Translations under genes and position numbers: made by a program
The notes under the pieces: generated by a model
What the model was told of the DNA's origin: nothing
Seen by the model: the letters and a program-made list of their open reading frames with translations, nothing else
The model's database searches: none
Source of the DNA: JAKVAV01 sp047633195
GTDB lineage: Bacteria; Bacteroidota; Bacteroidia; Flavobacteriales_D; Cryomorphaceae
NCBI GenBank assembly: GCA_047633195.1
Contig: JBLIEU010000005.1
Span: 1-64,000, forward strand
Reading direction: 5' to 3'
Length of the DNA: 64,000 nt
Shown: positions 51,992-59,965 of the stretch, piece by piece
Layout: every line of letters starts with the position of its first letter
How positions within the stretch are numbered: the stretch's first letter is position 1

Positions 51992-52138
51992 TTAGGAACG
52001 GCAGATTATTTGTTCGGAAGCAAGCTCACTCGTCCATTTCGGACAGGTATCACATTTCTTCTTTTTATTTGCGGTACACGATGATGCTAGTGCGACAATT
52101 GCTATTGCAATTGAGGCAACGAGAAGTCTCTTTTTCAT
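51992..52138 (-). CDS. Small lipoprotein, 48 residues
   Basis: MKKRLLVASIAIAIVALASS then Cys21 is a clear type II signal (lipobox ASSC). The mature peptide is only 28 residues, with KKKKCDTCPKWT and two further cysteine-containing turns, ending ICRS. A TAATTTTG -7 match (52146-52153) lies 7 nt before the ATG. The gene is 4 nt upstream of the sprT-like gene and probably shares its transcript. The family is not recognised; the CxxC suggests metal or redox binding. Too short for most predictions. Confidence 0.75.
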   Translation of the reverse strand: MKKRLLVASIAIAIVALASSCTANKKKKCDTCPKWTSELASEQIICRS

Positions 52139-52145
52139 TTGAATT

Positions 52146-52153
52146 CAAAATTA
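52146..52153 (-). promoter_or_regulatory. -7 element of the small lipoprotein-sprT unit
   Basis: Minus-strand TAATTTTG, 7 nt before the ATG at 52138, predicting a very short leader. No -33 TTG found. Confidence 0.4.
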
Positions 52154-52219
52154 GAAAAAATTGAAGGGATTGTTTTCTATGATTGCAGATGTTCCTTATC
52201 AACGTCTAAGTCGGGAAAT

Positions 52220-52227
52220 TAATTTTG
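52220..52227 (+). promoter_or_regulatory. Candidate -7 element of the mlaE-mlaF unit
   Basis: TAATTTTG overlaps the TTG at 52225, the most upstream possible start of the permease gene. If this is the promoter, translation must begin further downstream, at TTG 52276. Confidence 0.4.
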
Positions 52228-52275
52228 TCCTTTAGCGTTCGATTTGATCGAGCACCTTACCTTTATTCGCAAGAG

Positions 52276-53016
52276 TTGAACTTACTTTTTCACATAGGGC
52301 AGTACTTTACTTTGATCTGGCGAAGCTTTTCTCGACCAGAGAAGTTTTCGATCTATCGAAAACAATTCGTGCAAGAGATTGACAGTATTGGATTGAGCTC
52401 CATTGGTATTGTGGCATTGATGTCCGTGTTTATGGGTGCAGTAATAGCCTTGCAAACGGCTTCGAATATGGACAGTCCTTTGCTGCCAGCCTACACAGTA
52501 GGTTTCACCGCAAGACAGTCTATCATTTTAGAGTTTTCCCCCACCATTATTGCATTGATATTAGCGGGTAAGGTGGGTAGTAATATAGCCTCTGAGATAG
52601 GCACAATGCGCGTTACAGAACAAATTGATGCCTTGGATATAATGGGGGTGAATTCTGCCGCATATCTCATTTTGCCAAAGGTACTTGCGGGACTTTTTAT
52701 TTTTCCATTCCTGATTACTATCTCTATGTTTTTGGGGATTTTCGGTGGGTGGTTTATCTGTATTTCTACCGAAGTTGTTTCCTCAAATGATTACATCTAT
52801 GGAATCCAATATGATTTCCAACCGTTTGATGTGTTCTATGCGCTAATCAAAACAGTGATCTTTGCTTTTATCATTACTACTGTTGCTTCGTATCACGGTT
52901 ATTTTGCCAAAGGAAGTGCCCTTGAGGTAGGCCGTAGTAGCACGAAGGCTGTAGTATACAGCAGTATCCTGATTCTGATTTTCAATTATGTAGTCACCCA
53001 ACTTCTACTGATTTGA
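52276..53016 (+). CDS. MlaE-type lipid ABC transporter permease
   Basis: Inner-membrane permease of the Mla/MCE lipid transport family. The conserved core runs from QEIDSIGLSSIGIVALMSVF through TVGFTARQSIILEFSPTIIA and the family hallmark ASEIGTMRVTEQIDALDIMG, with five helices. No ATG is available. TTG 52276 (NLLFHIGQYFTLIWRS) aligns best with family N-termini and lies downstream of the promoter match; TTG 52225 would add 17 residues. It overlaps the ATPase gene by 4 nt. No MCE (MlaD) gene is adjacent, so the substrate-binding subunit lies elsewhere. Confidence 0.92.
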   Translation: MNLLFHIGQYFTLIWRSFSRPEKFSIYRKQFVQEIDSIGLSSIGIVALMSVFMGAVIALQTASNMDSPLLPAYTVGFTARQSIILEFSPTIIALILAGKVGSNIASEIGTMRVTEQIDALDIMGVNSAAYLILPKVLAGLFIFPFLITISMFLGIFGGWFICISTEVVSSNDYIYGIQYDFQPFDVFYALIKTVIFAFIITTVASYHGYFAKGSALEVGRSSTKAVVYSSILILIFNYVVTQLLLI

Positions 53017-53771
53017 TTGAAGTTAAGAACCTATACAAGTCCTTTGGCGATACAGAGGTATTGACCGATATCAACTTCACTTTCTTAAGAGGAAAAGTGA
53101 ATATGATTATTGGCCAAAGTGGAAGCGGTAAGTCCGTATTGACGAAGTGTATCGTGGGTCTCCACCAACCCAATCAGGGAGAAGTTCTCTTTGATGGTCA
53201 GAACTTCTTGCAATTGGAACTGGAGGAGAAAAAGGAAATCAGGAAGAACATTGGAATGTTATTCCAAGCCAGCGCTCTTTTTGATAGTATGACTGTTGAA
53301 GAAAATATCAGCTTCCCTTTGAGAATGTTCACGAATAACACAGCGGGAGAAATTAAGAACCGTGTCGATGAATGTCTTGAAAGAGTAAACCTTGTTGGTA
53401 AGAATGATCTCTATCCCGCAGAAACCAGCGGAGGTATGCAGAAACGAATAGGCATTGCCAGAGCAATCGCTATGAAACCCGCTTATCTTTTTTGCGACGA
53501 ACCGAATTCAGGACTTGATCCTCAAACAGCCATCGTTATCGACAACTTAATTCACGAGATCACCTACGAGACGGGCATTACGACTATCGTGATCACGCAT
53601 GACATGAATTCTGTAATCGAGATTGGAGATCACATCATGTTCGTTTACAAAGGAAAGAAGTGGTGGTCGGGTGATAAGCAGGAGATTCTTCGTTCGAAGA
53701 ACAATGAACTCAATGACTTTGTGTACGCCTCGAAGTTTATGAAAACTCTTCGCGAGAAACTCAATTCTTAA
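53013..53771 (+). CDS. MlaF-type lipid ABC transporter ATPase
   Basis: ATPase partner of the preceding permease, 252 residues. Walker A is IGQSGSGKSV near residue 33, the signature is ETSGGMQKRIGIARAIAM near 138, and Walker B YLFCDEPNSGLDPQT near 163. The H-loop is ITHDMNSV near 200. SGGMQKR instead of SGGQ is the usual form in MlaF relatives. Start TTG at 53013 overlaps the permease stop. Confidence 0.94.
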   Translation: MIEVKNLYKSFGDTEVLTDINFTFLRGKVNMIIGQSGSGKSVLTKCIVGLHQPNQGEVLFDGQNFLQLELEEKKEIRKNIGMLFQASALFDSMTVEENISFPLRMFTNNTAGEIKNRVDECLERVNLVGKNDLYPAETSGGMQKRIGIARAIAMKPAYLFCDEPNSGLDPQTAIVIDNLIHEITYETGITTIVITHDMNSVIEIGDHIMFVYKGKKWWSGDKQEILRSKNNELNDFVYASKFMKTLREKLNS

Positions 53772-53837
53772 AAAGAGGTAAATCCGTTTTTCCCACTTGT
53801 TTCTTTGCAGTGCATCATAGTTCTTATTGTCGCAATG

Positions 53838-53866
53838 TTGACTTCATAGCGGAATGATTAAATTCG
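53838..53866 (+). promoter_or_regulatory. Promoter of the PNGase F-related gene
   Basis: TTG (53838-53840), 18-nt spacer, TAAATTCG (53859-53866), leaving about 40 nt to the ATG at 53907. The remaining gap after mlaF shows nothing else. Confidence 0.5.
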
Positions 53867-53906
53867 TTTGAATTCGTCTCCTATTTATTCATCTTAATAA
53901 ATTGCT

Positions 53907-56900
53907 ATGTTAAAAACTGCATTGAATTGCTTGGTTGCTTTTTTAGTCTTTCAGACTATCTCTATTGTTTCCAATGCTCAGGAAGTGGGCGATACCATTG
54001 TAGTACAAACATTGGATTACAACAGCACAACTCGAGATACAATGGTCGTCTTTCCTGATTTTTCTGGGCTGACCTTCGAAAAGGTATTGATGCGCTACAA
54101 TATGCGCTGTAAGGATGCCGCCGTGAATACAACTGGCGGAAATAACGTAGCATGCGGAGAATGGGATTATAGCTGCAACACTTACCTAACCGATTCTACC
54201 AGAACCGACTCTCTGGGAACTATCCATCCCGATTTTATCATTACTGGATTTAGTGGGAGTACATACGATTATACCACAGTGCCCACCTATTCCTATTATC
54301 AAGCTACCCAAGAAGAAGTCACCTACACGGAGGTATTGTCTGAAGTTGTTTCAGAAATAGGCAGCGGAAGTATGTCAGATGAAACTCCCTTGAACAACAA
54401 CTTAGGAGATGCAAAGTCTCAGTATCTCTATACGGCTGAAGAGTTAACGGAGGGCGGTCTTTCGGCTGGGATGATCACTGGTTTGAGCATGGACATCGGC
54501 TCTATAGGAAATGAAATTGCCAATCTTCGCATTGCCATTAAAGAAACCAGTGCCGCTGAGCTCGATCCACTTAATCCTGAATTGGAAGGATTTGCGAATG
54601 TGTATTACCTCAATACCACTTTTGAGGCTATTGGCGAGCATCAGTTCAATCTCAGTACTGAATTTGATTGGGATGGAACGAGCAACCTAATCGTCCAATT
54701 TTCCTATGAAGATGCCATGGGAACTGGATCTGAGGTACTTTCTGAAAGCATAGAAAACCTGGGGGTCGCGTCTTCATCCGATGACTATTACCTCGACTTC
54801 AACGGTGATTCTTATGTGGAAGTAGCTAACGGCTTTCCAACGGTAACAGATCAAATTACAATCTCTTGCTGGGTGTATGGAAATGAAGAAATAATGCCGA
54901 CGAACTCTACTCTTTTTGAAGGAAGTGACTTAGACAATAATCGCCAAATAAATGCACACCTTCCTTGGAGCAATAGCAGGGTTTACTGGGATTGTGGAAA
55001 CGATGGAAGTGGATTTGATCGGATTGACAAAGAGGCCTCTGAGGAGAATTTTGCAGGTAAATGGAACCATTGGGCATTTACCAAGAATGCCACGACTGGA
55101 AGCATGAAGATTTACCTCAATGGATCCTTGTGGCATTCGGGAAACGGAAAAACAAAACTCATTGACCTCCAACAGCTGAGAATCGGGCGATCCATTACTT
55201 GGATCAATACCTACTTCGGAAAAATTGATGAATTTCGTGTTTGGAATACTGAATTGTCGGCAAGTGAAATTGCTGATTACATGCACACATCGGTAACAGA
55301 GGCTCACCCAAGCTATGATCACCTTATGGCTTATTATACGTTTGATGAAGGTGTAGGAGACATCGCTGGTGACTTAACAGAAGGTCATGAAGGTACTTTG
55401 ATAGCAGCGCCACTTTGGCGGCAAAATGAGGGGCAGGAGATTAAGAAGGACTTCTCCGCTTTGGCCGAGAGGCCAAATATGAAAGTGATTCAAGGAGAAT
55501 ACGTCACCTCCGTTTCTGAAACAGTGGTTTTAGACTCTATAGTCAATGCGGTAAATACGGTTACGGGCTATGGTCTTGATGGCACAGATCTAGAAGAGAT
55601 CAGTGTGAACACTTATTATGAAGCAGGCGAGATGCCAATCGTCGATGAATCTGGAGAACAAGTAGGAACGGTCATCGTACCTGCCGAGAACTCTATTGAG
55701 ATTGGAGAATTGTTTTATTACCGCAAATTCCCCATGAAGTACGAGATCATGTCTTTCGTAACGCCTTATGGAATTGGTCTGGATATGACGCCTGTCGGCA
55801 AAACCTGGACTTTTGATTTGACGGATTTCGTTCCTATTCTGAATGGATCAAAACGAATGACGATGGAGAGGGGAGGACAATGGCAGGAAGAAATGGATAT
55901 CCAATTCCTTTTTATATTAGGCACGCCGCCAAGAGAGGTGATAGATATTCAGCAGATTTGGAAAGTTGACCAGCGCAGCTACGCCTCCATTTCTGACGAT
56001 ACATACTTCCCGCCACGAGATGTGATGACGAGTACTGAAGGGTCTCAGTTCAAAATAAGATCTTCCATTACCGGCCATGGTCAGCAAGGTGAGTTCATTC
56101 CTCGAACGCATTACGTCGATATAGCAGGTGGGAGCAATGAATTCTCATGGCAAGTTTGGAAAGAGTGTGCCGCAAATCCTCTTTATCCCCAAGGAGGTAC
56201 TTGGATTTATGACCGAGCTGGGTGGTGTCCTGGAATGGCCACTGATGTTCAGGAATTTGACATTACCTCTATGGTCACTCCTGGTGAGGCTGTTAATATT
56301 GAGTATGGTATGAACAGCGCTACGGGAGATTCTAGATACATTGTAAATCATCAATTGGTGACGTACGGTGAAAATAATTTTGACCTGGATGCTACTCTTG
56401 TAGAAGTGAGAAAACCTTCTGATAGCTTTGAGTTTGATCGCTTCGGAACGATTTGTCACTCTCCCGAAGTAGTCATTCGCAATACTGGAAATGAGACCTT
56501 GACTTCTGTCACCATTACTTACTGGGTGAACAGTGCTCCGACGCCTGAAACATTTATTTGGACGGGTTCTCTTGATTTCCTTGAATCGAAGACAGTGGTG
56601 TTGCCCACTCCAGCCACGCTCTGGGAGAGTGTGACGCCAGCTGACAACGTTTTTCATGCTTCCATATCCTTACCGAATGGGGGTGCGGACGAGTACGCGT
56701 TCAATAACTCCTATCAATCTTCTTTCCGAATTCCAGAGGTTGTTCCAAATCACTTCCTCATTTTATTCGTTACAAACAACCAACCAAACGAGAATGACTA
56801 CCAACTAAAAGACGACAATGGAAATGTGATATTCGAGCGCGACAATATGGACCCGAATTCTTTATACCGCGATACGCTGCAACTCGAAGTTGGATGCTAC

Positions 56901-57335
56901 AGTCTACAAGTGAACGACTCTGGTGACGATGGGGTCAATTTCTGGGCAAACAATGATGGCAGCGGTTCAGTGAGGCTAAAAGAAGTTGGAGGGCCTACTT
57001 TCAAATACTTTGAGGGAGATTTTGGAGACGATATTTATTACGAGTTCACCATTGACTATCCGCTTACATTCGAGGAGGTGGCTGGAAAACATGAATTCGA
57101 AGTTTTTCCCAACCCTACTAATGACCAGCTGAGTTTATTGCTCGAGGGCTTTGATACTGCTGTTCTAATTCGTGTTTACAATTCTCTGGGGCAATTGGTG
57201 CTTTCGAAAAATGTCAGTACAGGAGCAAGTGCAGCGCCAACCAATTTGTCAATGAAAAGTCTGGAATCAGGGGTCTATGTGATCCAAGCTACGGACGGAT
57301 CGAGAATGGCCACCCAAAGAGTAGTGAAAGAATAA
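53907..57335 (+). CDS. PNGase F-related secreted protein with LamG insert and T9SS tail
   Basis: A 1142-residue secreted protein. A signal peptide ends near residue 24 (SNAQ). An N-glycanase N-domain-like region follows (about 30-170): FPDFSGLTFEKVLMRYNMRC, then CGEWDYSC with Asp87 at the position of the PNGase F catalytic Asp. A LamG/concanavalin-like domain lies at about 292-490 (DYYLDFNGDSYVEV to AYYTFDEGVGD). The second N-glycanase half (about 600-840) has ITGHGQQGEFIPRTHYVDI and WKECAANPLYPQGGTWIYDR, then GWCPG. A T9SS type A sorting domain ends it (FPNPTNDQLSLLL, about 1065-1142). Likely surface or secreted deglycosylase of N-linked glycans; activity is inferred. Confidence 0.87.
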   Translation: MLKTALNCLVAFLVFQTISIVSNAQEVGDTIVVQTLDYNSTTRDTMVVFPDFSGLTFEKVLMRYNMRCKDAAVNTTGGNNVACGEWDYSCNTYLTDSTRTDSLGTIHPDFIITGFSGSTYDYTTVPTYSYYQATQEEVTYTEVLSEVVSEIGSGSMSDETPLNNNLGDAKSQYLYTAEELTEGGLSAGMITGLSMDIGSIGNEIANLRIAIKETSAAELDPLNPELEGFANVYYLNTTFEAIGEHQFNLSTEFDWDGTSNLIVQFSYEDAMGTGSEVLSESIENLGVASSSDDYYLDFNGDSYVEVANGFPTVTDQITISCWVYGNEEIMPTNSTLFEGSDLDNNRQINAHLPWSNSRVYWDCGNDGSGFDRIDKEASEENFAGKWNHWAFTKNATTGSMKIYLNGSLWHSGNGKTKLIDLQQLRIGRSITWINTYFGKIDEFRVWNTELSASEIADYMHTSVTEAHPSYDHLMAYYTFDEGVGDIAGDLTEGHEGTLIAAPLWRQNEGQEIKKDFSALAERPNMKVIQGEYVTSVSETVVLDSIVNAVNTVTGYGLDGTDLEEISVNTYYEAGEMPIVDESGEQVGTVIVPAENSIEIGELFYYRKFPMKYEIMSFVTPYGIGLDMTPVGKTWTFDLTDFVPILNGSKRMTMERGGQWQEEMDIQFLFILGTPPREVIDIQQIWKVDQRSYASISDDTYFPPRDVMTSTEGSQFKIRSSITGHGQQGEFIPRTHYVDIAGGSNEFSWQVWKECAANPLYPQGGTWIYDRAGWCPGMATDVQEFDITSMVTPGEAVNIEYGMNSATGDSRYIVNHQLVTYGENNFDLDATLVEVRKPSDSFEFDRFGTICHSPEVVIRNTGNETLTSVTITYWVNSAPTPETFIWTGSLDFLESKTVVLPTPATLWESVTPADNVFHASISLPNGGADEYAFNNSYQSSFRIPEVVPNHFLILFVTNNQPNENDYQLKDDNGNVIFERDNMDPNSLYRDTLQLEVGCYSLQVNDSGDDGVNFWANNDGSGSVRLKEVGGPTFKYFEGDFGDDIYYEFTIDYPLTFEEVAGKHEFEVFPNPTNDQLSLLLEGFDTAVLIRVYNSLGQLVLSKNVSTGASAAPTNLSMKSLESGVYVIQATDGSRMATQRVVKE

Positions 57336-57365
57336 GTTTCTAAGGAAGCCTGATTTTTATTCAGA

Positions 57366-57400
57366 GGGAATTATCGACATCAGGTAGTTCCCTTTTTTTT
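57366..57400 (+). terminator. Terminator after the PNGase F-related gene
   Basis: GGGAATTA (57366-57373) pairs with TAGTTCCC (57385-57392, one wobble), loop of 11 nt, followed by eight T. Confidence 0.85.
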
Positions 57401-57656
57401 GTGCTATCAAGCGCTGTTCCGATTGTACTCTTTGCTAGGTCTCATTTCGCAGGATTTGGGTATGCCAATTCCCGAATCAAGGAAAGGAGCTAAAGACCAT
57501 TCTTTGATCGAGTTTTCCGCAGCTTTAGAATTTTTATGGGCGCTTAGATGCGCACGTAGATAGTCTGCATCGCGGCTGTTTTGGACCTTAATAGTGCTTT
57601 TGTTTCAATCTTCTAGAGTTGTTTCGGCGGGACTTATGCGAGACAATTTAAAGCAC

Positions 57657-57690
57657 AAAAAAACCCCGCTGCAACTCAGCGGGGTTTTTT
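57657..57690. terminator. Bidirectional terminator near 57.67 kb
   Basis: CCCCGCTG (57664-57671), loop CAACT, CAGCGGGG (57677-57684), with A-run before and T-run after. On the minus strand it directly follows the T9SS gene ending at 57709. Confidence 0.9.
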
Positions 57691-57708
57691 GAAATAAGTT
57701 TTAACTGA

Positions 57709-59751
57709 CTATAGAATAATCATTTTTCTTGTTAGTCTTTCGTTTTCAGTTACTACACCGTAAGTATAAGTTCCTGAAGCTAAACCAGCACGGTTGAAAT
57801 CAACCAATTGGTTAGTCAAAGCAGGCACATTACCAAGGTCTTCACTGTGTACAAGTTTACCTGTAATGTCGAATACTTCAAAAGTAACTGAAGCAGCCTC
57901 ATCAAGTTGGAATTGAATTGTAGTATTGTCAACCACCGGGTTAGGAAAGTTTTGAGTCAATTTAATTCCACTTTCATAGCTTACATCTGAAACACTCAAG
58001 ATGTTCTCTGTACCAAAAGCCAAATTGTAAACTGAACCTCCGAAGAAGAACCATCCTTGAGGACCTGTAGATAAATCATCAAAGTCGAGAAGCACAGAAG
58101 AAGATGCTTTACGTGTTGAGGTAGTCCCTACAAACACCAATTCTTCTCCGAAAAGTGGAAGACGCATCTCTGCTTGATAGATCAATCCTGGCTCAATAAG
58201 AACAGGGTTTGGGAGAGTTACTTCAATCCAAACAGGAGTTGAAGTAGGTGATAGTTCATCTTCAACCACTTCGTAGATTACTGCCTCATCTTCGTTGTAG
58301 CTGAAGAAAAGGTTCATTGGGTTGTCCCCATTTTCTTCTTCAAGAACAGAACCTGTTCTAACGTTCAAGAAAATTTGCTCACCTACACCATCAATTGATT
58401 CGTCGTTGAGGGCAAACCGTACTGAGGTAATTACTCTGTTGGCATCTCCAGGGCTAAAAGAATAACGTGTACCTGCAATGATGTCTTGACCGTCAGCACC
58501 AAGCTGTGTCAATGAATTTTCATGTTGAATGAAGGCTCCACCTTCGGTAGAATTATCTGAGATTCTTGTGGAAAGAGAAACACCAACATTGTTACCTGGA
58601 AACTCGTCTTCTTGATCTTGCACTACTGTAAATCCAATTCCGTAAAGACCGTTTGGAAGGTCAGCTTCTCCGTTTATTGCCCAGTTCGCAGGAACTTGAC
58701 CGTAGAAACGAATGGTATCTGTAACACCAGGAGCAAGTGTAATAGGATCACTTGAAAGAGTTTCTGCTGTTCCATCAGGATCTGTTAGAGTAACAACGAG
58801 TGTAACACCTGTCTGCTCTAATGCACCTCCGTTGGTTACACCGCAAGCAAAGTTGAATTCTCTTGTAGAGTAGTCGGGCTGAGTGTGGTATTCGAAAGAA
58901 GTGACTTGATCAAGATCAGTTGTCTCCTCACTAGCGTAGAAGTAGCTTCCACCAAGTTCAAAGAACGTCTCGAAGTGATCATCGTAGAAAGTCTCTCCAA
59001 TAATTACTTCGTTCTCAGGAAGAGAAGAAACAACCAAGTCATCAATCATCCATCCGTAACCTGAACCGAAGCTGTTTGCATCACTCTGAGGAGCGTCAGG
59101 TTGAGCAGCAAGATAATCAGAAGCCCAACGAAAACGAATTCTTATGTCCGCTTGTCCTGCCGCAATGCCTGTGACATCAATTGTCTTCTCACCTTGAATT
59201 GCAGGCTCATTGGTTACCAAGTTGTCGTTTATATTGAACGGCACCCAAGAATTCCCACCATCGTTAGACACTTCAAGGAAGTTTTCATCGACGTTGAATG
59301 CTCTTGCGCGCTGGTTGAAAGTAATGGCTACATCCAACAATTCACTGCAGTCAATGATATCAGTCAATTCTAGAATTGAATTTTGGGGAAGAACGTCATC
59401 CGAGTTCAACAGAAAAGAAATACCATCAAATTCACCGAATCCGTTTTCTGGAGTTACCGATTGCATAGCACCCATGAAGTCAAGTACATTTGGACTTGCT
59501 GTAGTCACTATATTCCATGTACCCTGTTCTCCTTCATTCGTAAAAGTCCAATCCGTTTCATCATCAAACTCATTTGTATAGACCGTGTTTTTCGCGCCCG
59601 AAGTGGAGTAATCAATCTTCGCATCTTGCTGCATCTCTGGAGCTTGGATGTAAGAGTGAATAGTCTTTTTAGCTTCTTGGCTGCTTTGAGCAGTTGTTTG
59701 AAGGCTAAATGTGGCAGCTAAACCGCCTAGTAAGTAAAATTTTAATTTCAT
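57709..59751 (-). CDS. Secreted protein with T9SS type A sorting domain
   Basis: A 680-residue secreted protein. The signal peptide ends SLQTTAQ (about 1-22). Two beta-sandwich-like regions follow; the first (about 55-250) has EFDDETDWTF and GYGWMIDDLVVSS, a jelly-roll pattern. The T9SS domain at the end (about 605-680) reads NFPNPVVDNTTIQFQL to RKMIIL. It is paralogous to the gene at 59966-61894: both share the GPQGWF segment, an EEE-(N/S)-x-N-x-MN-x-FF segment and the same order. No catalytic motif is seen; the role may be adhesion or substrate binding. Confidence 0.82.
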   Translation of the reverse strand: MKLKFYLLGGLAATFSLQTTAQSSQEAKKTIHSYIQAPEMQQDAKIDYSTSGAKNTVYTNEFDDETDWTFTNEGEQGTWNIVTTASPNVLDFMGAMQSVTPENGFGEFDGISFLLNSDDVLPQNSILELTDIIDCSELLDVAITFNQRARAFNVDENFLEVSNDGGNSWVPFNINDNLVTNEPAIQGEKTIDVTGIAAGQADIRIRFRWASDYLAAQPDAPQSDANSFGSGYGWMIDDLVVSSLPENEVIIGETFYDDHFETFFELGGSYFYASEETTDLDQVTSFEYHTQPDYSTREFNFACGVTNGGALEQTGVTLVVTLTDPDGTAETLSSDPITLAPGVTDTIRFYGQVPANWAINGEADLPNGLYGIGFTVVQDQEDEFPGNNVGVSLSTRISDNSTEGGAFIQHENSLTQLGADGQDIIAGTRYSFSPGDANRVITSVRFALNDESIDGVGEQIFLNVRTGSVLEEENGDNPMNLFFSYNEDEAVIYEVVEDELSPTSTPVWIEVTLPNPVLIEPGLIYQAEMRLPLFGEELVFVGTTSTRKASSSVLLDFDDLSTGPQGWFFFGGSVYNLAFGTENILSVSDVSYESGIKLTQNFPNPVVDNTTIQFQLDEAASVTFEVFDITGKLVHSEDLGNVPALTNQLVDFNRAGLASGTYTYGVVTENERLTRKMIIL

Positions 59752-59898
59752 AAGGATTGGTGTTAGTTATACTTTAGTTAAGATCGTAAAAATAGTGAAA
59801 ATAGTTATTACTCCGCCGCATTTCCGGACATCAATCTACCGACAAACGCGCCATTTGAATTCCAATACCGCCATTTTTTTTAACTTTCAAAATTTCCC

Positions 59899-59936
59899 AA
59901 AAAAAAGAAGGGGCTGCCTATTGTGGCAGCCCCTTC
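59899..59936 (-). terminator. Terminator between the two T9SS genes
   Basis: A 12-bp perfect stem (59907-59918 with 59925-59936) around a TATTGT loop. On the minus strand the following T-run corresponds to A at 59899-59906. It terminates the gene ending at 59966, so the two paralogues are transcribed separately. Confidence 0.9.
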
Positions 59937-59965
59937 AAATTATTAGTAAATCGCTTTTGGTCTTC

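Larger units (their letters stand above)
57336..57708. other. 373-nt intergenic stretch between PNGase-like and T9SS genes
   Basis: Bounded by two terminators (57366-57400 and 57657-57690). In between, the minus strand has a 65-codon open frame (57604-57410) with protein-like composition (for example SRDADYLRAHLSAHKNSK) but no ATG, GTG or TTG near its start. It may be a decayed gene or a dispersed repeat. No RNA gene is recognised. Confidence 0.5.

Noticed and set aside
52225..52275. TTG 52225 as the start of the MlaE-like permease
   Set aside because: It overlaps a -7 promoter match and the added 17 residues do not resemble family N-termini; kept only as an alternative.
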